A stretch of DNA of 64,000 bases from CAIWHR01 sp963773195 (GTDB lineage: Bacteria > Pseudomonadota > Gammaproteobacteria > Burkholderiales > Casimicrobiaceae). The stretch covers positions 62,001 to 126,000 of the forward strand of contig CAVZAE010000018.1 of assembly GCA_963773195.1 (NCBI GenBank), given 5' to 3'. Positions within the stretch are counted from its first letter, which is position 1. Each line of letters opens with the position of its first letter. A program made the translations under genes and the position numbers. The notes beneath the pieces are model-generated. The model was not told the origin of the DNA, did no database searches, and saw only the letters and a program-made list of their open reading frames with translations. Positions 62,001-64,000 of this stretch are shown one piece after another.

Positions 62001-62948
62001 GCCGGGGCGCTCGAGCGCCAACGTGTTGCCGGTACCCGCGTCGTCGACGTAACGTGCCGCATCGCCCGGATCGAGGCGGTAGTACGTCGCGTTGTCGAGG
62101 CCGCGCAGTGACAGCGTCGGACCGAGGGCGTCGCCTTCGCCGCTGTGGTTCAGCACGACGTCGAGTACGACCTCGAGCCCCGCCGCGTGCAAAGCATCGA
62201 CCGTCTGGCGCAGTTCGGCGATGCCTCCCGGCGCAAGCCGCGGGTCGGGCACGAACCACGCGACCGGGTTGTATCCCCAGTAATTGGTCAGTTCCCGCTG
62301 CCAGAGATGGCGCTCGTCGATCGTCGCGGCGATCGGCATCAGCTCGACCGTCGTCACGCCGAGGCGCACGAGATGCGCAATCGCCGCGGGATGCGCGAGC
62401 CCCGCGCACGTCCCACGAATTGCCTCGGGCACGTCGGGATGCAGGCGCGTAAAGCCTTTGACGTGCAGCTCGTAGACGATCGTGTCCGCCCAGCGGATGC
62501 GCGGCCGCGCCGCTAATGGCGGTTCTGAACTCCTGGTCGCGACGGCTTTTGGCACGAGCATGGCCGTGTCGCGCGGATCGGCGATGAGCGGATCGGCCGT
62601 TGCACCGGACAACGCCGGGTCGTACGCGAACGGCCGATCCAGCGCCCGTGCGTACGGATCGACGAGCAGCTTCGCAGCATTGAAGCGGTGGCCTGCCCGC
62701 GGATCCCACGGTCCGTGCGCGCGCAGGCCGTAGCGCGTGCCGGCGACAATGCCGTCGACGAAGCCGTGGAAGACGTCGCCGGAACGCTGGGGCAGCCGGA
62801 CCCGCGCGAGCTCCGAGACGCCAGTGTCGTCGAAGACGCAGAGATCGATCGACGTCGCATGACGCGAGTGGACGGCGACATGGGCACCGCCGTCCTGGAG
62901 CGTGAGGCCCAGCGGCTCGGGGGCGCTCGGGCCGGACCGGGCGTGCAT
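59025..62948 (-). CDS. GlgX-MalQ fusion: glycogen debranching enzyme and 4-alpha-glucanotransferase
   Basis: One chain of 1307 aa with two complete enzymes. Residues 1-680: GlgX (CBM48 plus GH13), with VLDVVLNHSG, nucleophile D340 (GFRLDLAV), acid E376 (FVAEPWDLG) and D447 (VTAHDGFTL). Residues about 685-1307: MalQ (GH77), with GDQGIGDFS, D1065 (LRIDHVMALYRLFW), E1113 (IGEDLGTVP) and D1164 (TTHDLPTIAGWW). All catalytic residues are intact. GlgX cuts short branches; MalQ rearranges the released malto-oligosaccharides. ATG 62948 begins 1 base after the glgA stop (62950), so it belongs to the glycogen operon. Confidence 0.93.
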   Translation of the reverse strand: MHARSGPSAPEPLGLTLQDGGAHVAVHSRHATSIDLCVFDDTGVSELARVRLPQRSGDVFHGFVDGIVAGTRYGLRAHGPWDPRAGHRFNAAKLLVDPYARALDRPFAYDPALSGATADPLIADPRDTAMLVPKAVATRSSEPPLAARPRIRWADTIVYELHVKGFTRLHPDVPEAIRGTCAGLAHPAAIAHLVRLGVTTVELMPIAATIDERHLWQRELTNYWGYNPVAWFVPDPRLAPGGIAELRQTVDALHAAGLEVVLDVVLNHSGEGDALGPTLSLRGLDNATYYRLDPGDAARYVDDAGTGNTLALERPGPMRLALDVLRYYAEHAGVDGFRLDLAVTLARRDGAFDPDTPLLREIAQDPLLRELKFVAEPWDLGPGGYRLGAFPDSWGEWNDRYRDDVRRFWRGEPAHVGRLATRLAGSADAFGAPRRPSCSVNFVTAHDGFTLADLVSHVTKHNEANGEGNRDGAELNWSWNCGAEGASRNREVIAARKRDVRSLLATLLLSRGTPMLAMGDELGRTQQGNNNAYAHDDGLTWINWERADEELIGFVAALIALRRRHPALRADRWLEGTPRDATGLLDVDWRRPDGRPMTTDDWSRADARALVAALYSATDRVVVAFNAGNAPVPVVWPAPRPGYEWRAALDTSEAPAHEPSGAIASRAVVALVEERSPRSSRPAGIGAAALDELATAAGIEPLWYDIAGTRHEVTPDTKRALLAAMGLGVATTADARDRLRSLVQRATDVVPARVGAWLPASLAAGERRFGLAAQLYALRRPGDQGIGDFSTLALAGVATARAGGALVGINPLHALFPADRERASPYHPSDRRFLDPIYIDVMQVHDLERAQPAYAAAQPAFTALAARSDIDYTGVWQAKLAVLNACFAAFEVRPRNDPRVIEFERFRAAGGDALQSFARFEAIAAAHPGVPWQRWPAGLRHPDNPEVRAFAARDPRAVRFALYLQWLADRQLEDAAGAARAAGLEFGLYRDLAVGAAPDSAETWSQPLAFAAGAWIGAPPDPFAAAGQNWGLPPPIPHAMTADGYAGFRALVAANMRHAGALRIDHVMALYRLFWIPDGASARDGAYVRYPFEQLLDVVASESVAARCLVIGEDLGTVPDGLRERLAQANVLSYRVVWFERDDAGFTDPARYPAQAAACVTTHDLPTIAGWWSGADVAERYALGLGDTEDEGAALQARGDDKALLANAVRRAGIGVDPLLDSDRAPDVEVIAAIHGFASAARSALFLVRAEDLALETAATNVPGTDRERANWRRKLAVGTADLWTSPTGVLMLAACANRQRPGGTTG

Positions 62949-62949
62949 G

Positions 62950-64000
62950 CTAGTGCGGTAGCGGTGCCGCAAGCTCGCGATAGAGCGCTGCGTAGCGCCG
63001 CGCCGGGCGGCTCCAGCTCACGTCGGTCGCCATCGCCCGCGTCTGCAGGTGGCGCCACGTCGCGCGGTTCCGGGCGAGGCCGCGCACGCGCGCAATCGCG
63101 AGCTCGAGCTGCTCGCGCGACACGGGCGAGAACTGCACGCCCGTTCCCGCGCCGCTCGCGAGCGCCATCTCGTTCGCGTCGATCACCGTATCGGCGAGGC
63201 CACCAACACGCGGGACGACGGGAATCACGCCGTAGCGCAGCGCAATCAGCTGCGTGAGTCCGCATGGCTCGAAGCGCGACGGCATGAGCAGCGCATCGAT
63301 CCCGGCCTGAATCTGATGCGCGAGCGCTTCGTCGTAGCCCAGCACCACGCCAACGCGCCCGGCGTGCTCGCGCGCCGCTGTCTTGAGGGCCTGCTCGAGC
63401 GGAGCGTCACCCGCGCCGAGCAGCACGAGCTGCGTGCGGCCGCGGAGGAGGACCGGAAGCGCCTCGACGATCACGTCGATTCCCTTCTGCCACGTGAGCC
63501 GGCTCACCACGCCGAAGACGAGCGCGCCGGGTTCGGTCGCGAGGCCGAGCCTCGTCTGCAGCGCCGCCTTGTTGGCCACGCGCTCGCCCAGCCGGTGCGG
63601 ATCGAAGCGGGCCGCGATGTGGGGATCGGTTGCGGGGTTCCACACATCGGTGTCGATGCCGTTCAGGATTCCCGACAACCGGTCGGCGCGCTTGCGCAGG
63701 AGACCGTCGAGCCCCATCCCCGCGTCCGCCGTGCGGATCTCCCCCGCGTAGGTGGGCGACACCGTGGTGATGCGATCCGCCAGTGCAATACCTGCCTTGA
63801 GGTAGCCGATCGAGCCGTAGTACTCGACGCCGTCCACGCCGAACGACGCCGGCGGCAATCCGAGCGGGGCCAGGAGCTCGCGTGGAAACGTGCCCTGGAA
63901 GGCAAGGTTGTGCACCGTCAGCACGGACTTGCAGGCGCAGCGCGGCCCGAAGCGAAGGTACGCGGGAACGAGCCCCGCCTGCCAGTCGTGTGCGTGCGCG
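62950..64000 (-). CDS. glgA: Glycogen synthase (3' part, runs off right edge)
   Basis: ADP-glucose-dependent glycogen synthase, GT5, GT-B fold. The visible part starts in AHAHDWQAGLVPAYLRFGPRC, a conserved middle motif, and runs to ELAAPLPH. Motifs: TVHNLAFQGTFP, TTVSPTYAGEI, GILNGIDTDVWNPATDP, VSRLTWQKGIDVIVEALP, LLMPSRFEPCGLTQLIALRYGVIPVVPRVGGLADTVID (the donor-binding EPCGL loop). Only the N-terminal lobe (about 130 residues including the KxGG site) is missing past the window edge. The glgX-malQ fusion follows. Confidence 0.95.
   Translation of the reverse strand, partial: AHAHDWQAGLVPAYLRFGPRCACKSVLTVHNLAFQGTFPRELLAPLGLPPASFGVDGVEYYGSIGYLKAGIALADRITTVSPTYAGEIRTADAGMGLDGLLRKRADRLSGILNGIDTDVWNPATDPHIAARFDPHRLGERVANKAALQTRLGLATEPGALVFGVVSRLTWQKGIDVIVEALPVLLRGRTQLVLLGAGDAPLEQALKTAAREHAGRVGVVLGYDEALAHQIQAGIDALLMPSRFEPCGLTQLIALRYGVIPVVPRVGGLADTVIDANEMALASGAGTGVQFSPVSREQLELAIARVRGLARNRATWRHLQTRAMATDVSWSRPARRYAALYRELAAPLPH

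Overview
The window is high-GC DNA, densely packed with genes, and almost certainly from a betaproteobacterium close to Burkholderiales. The main evidence is the order tpiA - secG - tRNA-Leu(GAG) - nuoA...nuoN, which is typical of that group, together with Liv/Dpp/Fbp-type ABC transporters, an etfBA-acyl-CoA dehydrogenase cluster and a LutABC lactate operon. Many genes overlap by 1-8 bases (ATGA, GTGA, TTGA), so long translationally coupled operons dominate. No phage, CRISPR array, transposase or rRNA was found.

Layout, left to right. 1-4810 (minus): an efflux operon (membrane-fusion lipoprotein, RND pump) runs directly into Mrp-antiporter subunits E and F. 5481-11642 (plus): branched-chain-amino-acid-type ABC system livG-livF-livK-livH-livM, then a MORN-like secreted protein and a Tat-exported fumarylacetoacetate-hydrolase-family enzyme. 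11804-18515 (plus): peptide-type ABC importer (dppABCDF) plus an N-formylglutamate amidohydrolase-like enzyme; a non-coding inverted-repeat element sits between dppB and dppC. 18587-34992 (plus): tpiA, secG, tRNA-Leu and the 14-gene NADH dehydrogenase I operon, with an extra DUF4019-type exported protein between nuoD and nuoE. 35080-39212 (plus): lutA, lutB, an aminotransferase and lutC, followed by a 5'-truncated methyltransferase.

39809-40944 (minus) is the most unusual locus. A cyclic-di-GMP-I (GEMM-I) riboswitch leads into a gene for a winged-helix plus nucleotidyltransferase-like protein whose expected catalytic residues are missing. Next come an MFS transporter with a secreted LamG/DUF1080-like protein, a CitMHS-like Na+/H+ antiporter, a second shorter copy of the inverted-repeat element, and several small exported proteins. 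46316-50440 (plus): GlcG-like protein, etfB, etfA and acyl-CoA dehydrogenase. 50448-51995 (minus): an exported protein with two internal repeats, and a leftover third repeat. 52145-53534 (plus): PCuAC-like protein and alpha/beta hydrolase. 53550-58958 (minus): a ferric-type ABC importer with two tandem binding proteins. 59025-64000 (minus): a GlgX-MalQ fusion and the 3' part of glgA.

Functionally the window combines nutrient uptake (three ABC systems), electron entry into the quinone pool (Nuo, Lut, ETF/acyl-CoA dehydrogenase), glycogen turnover and envelope functions. Six genes (mrpE, livK, nuoL, the MFS gene, etfB, the repeat protein) carry a single apparent 1-base frameshift each. Two of these are core energy genes, so assembly error is the likelier explanation.
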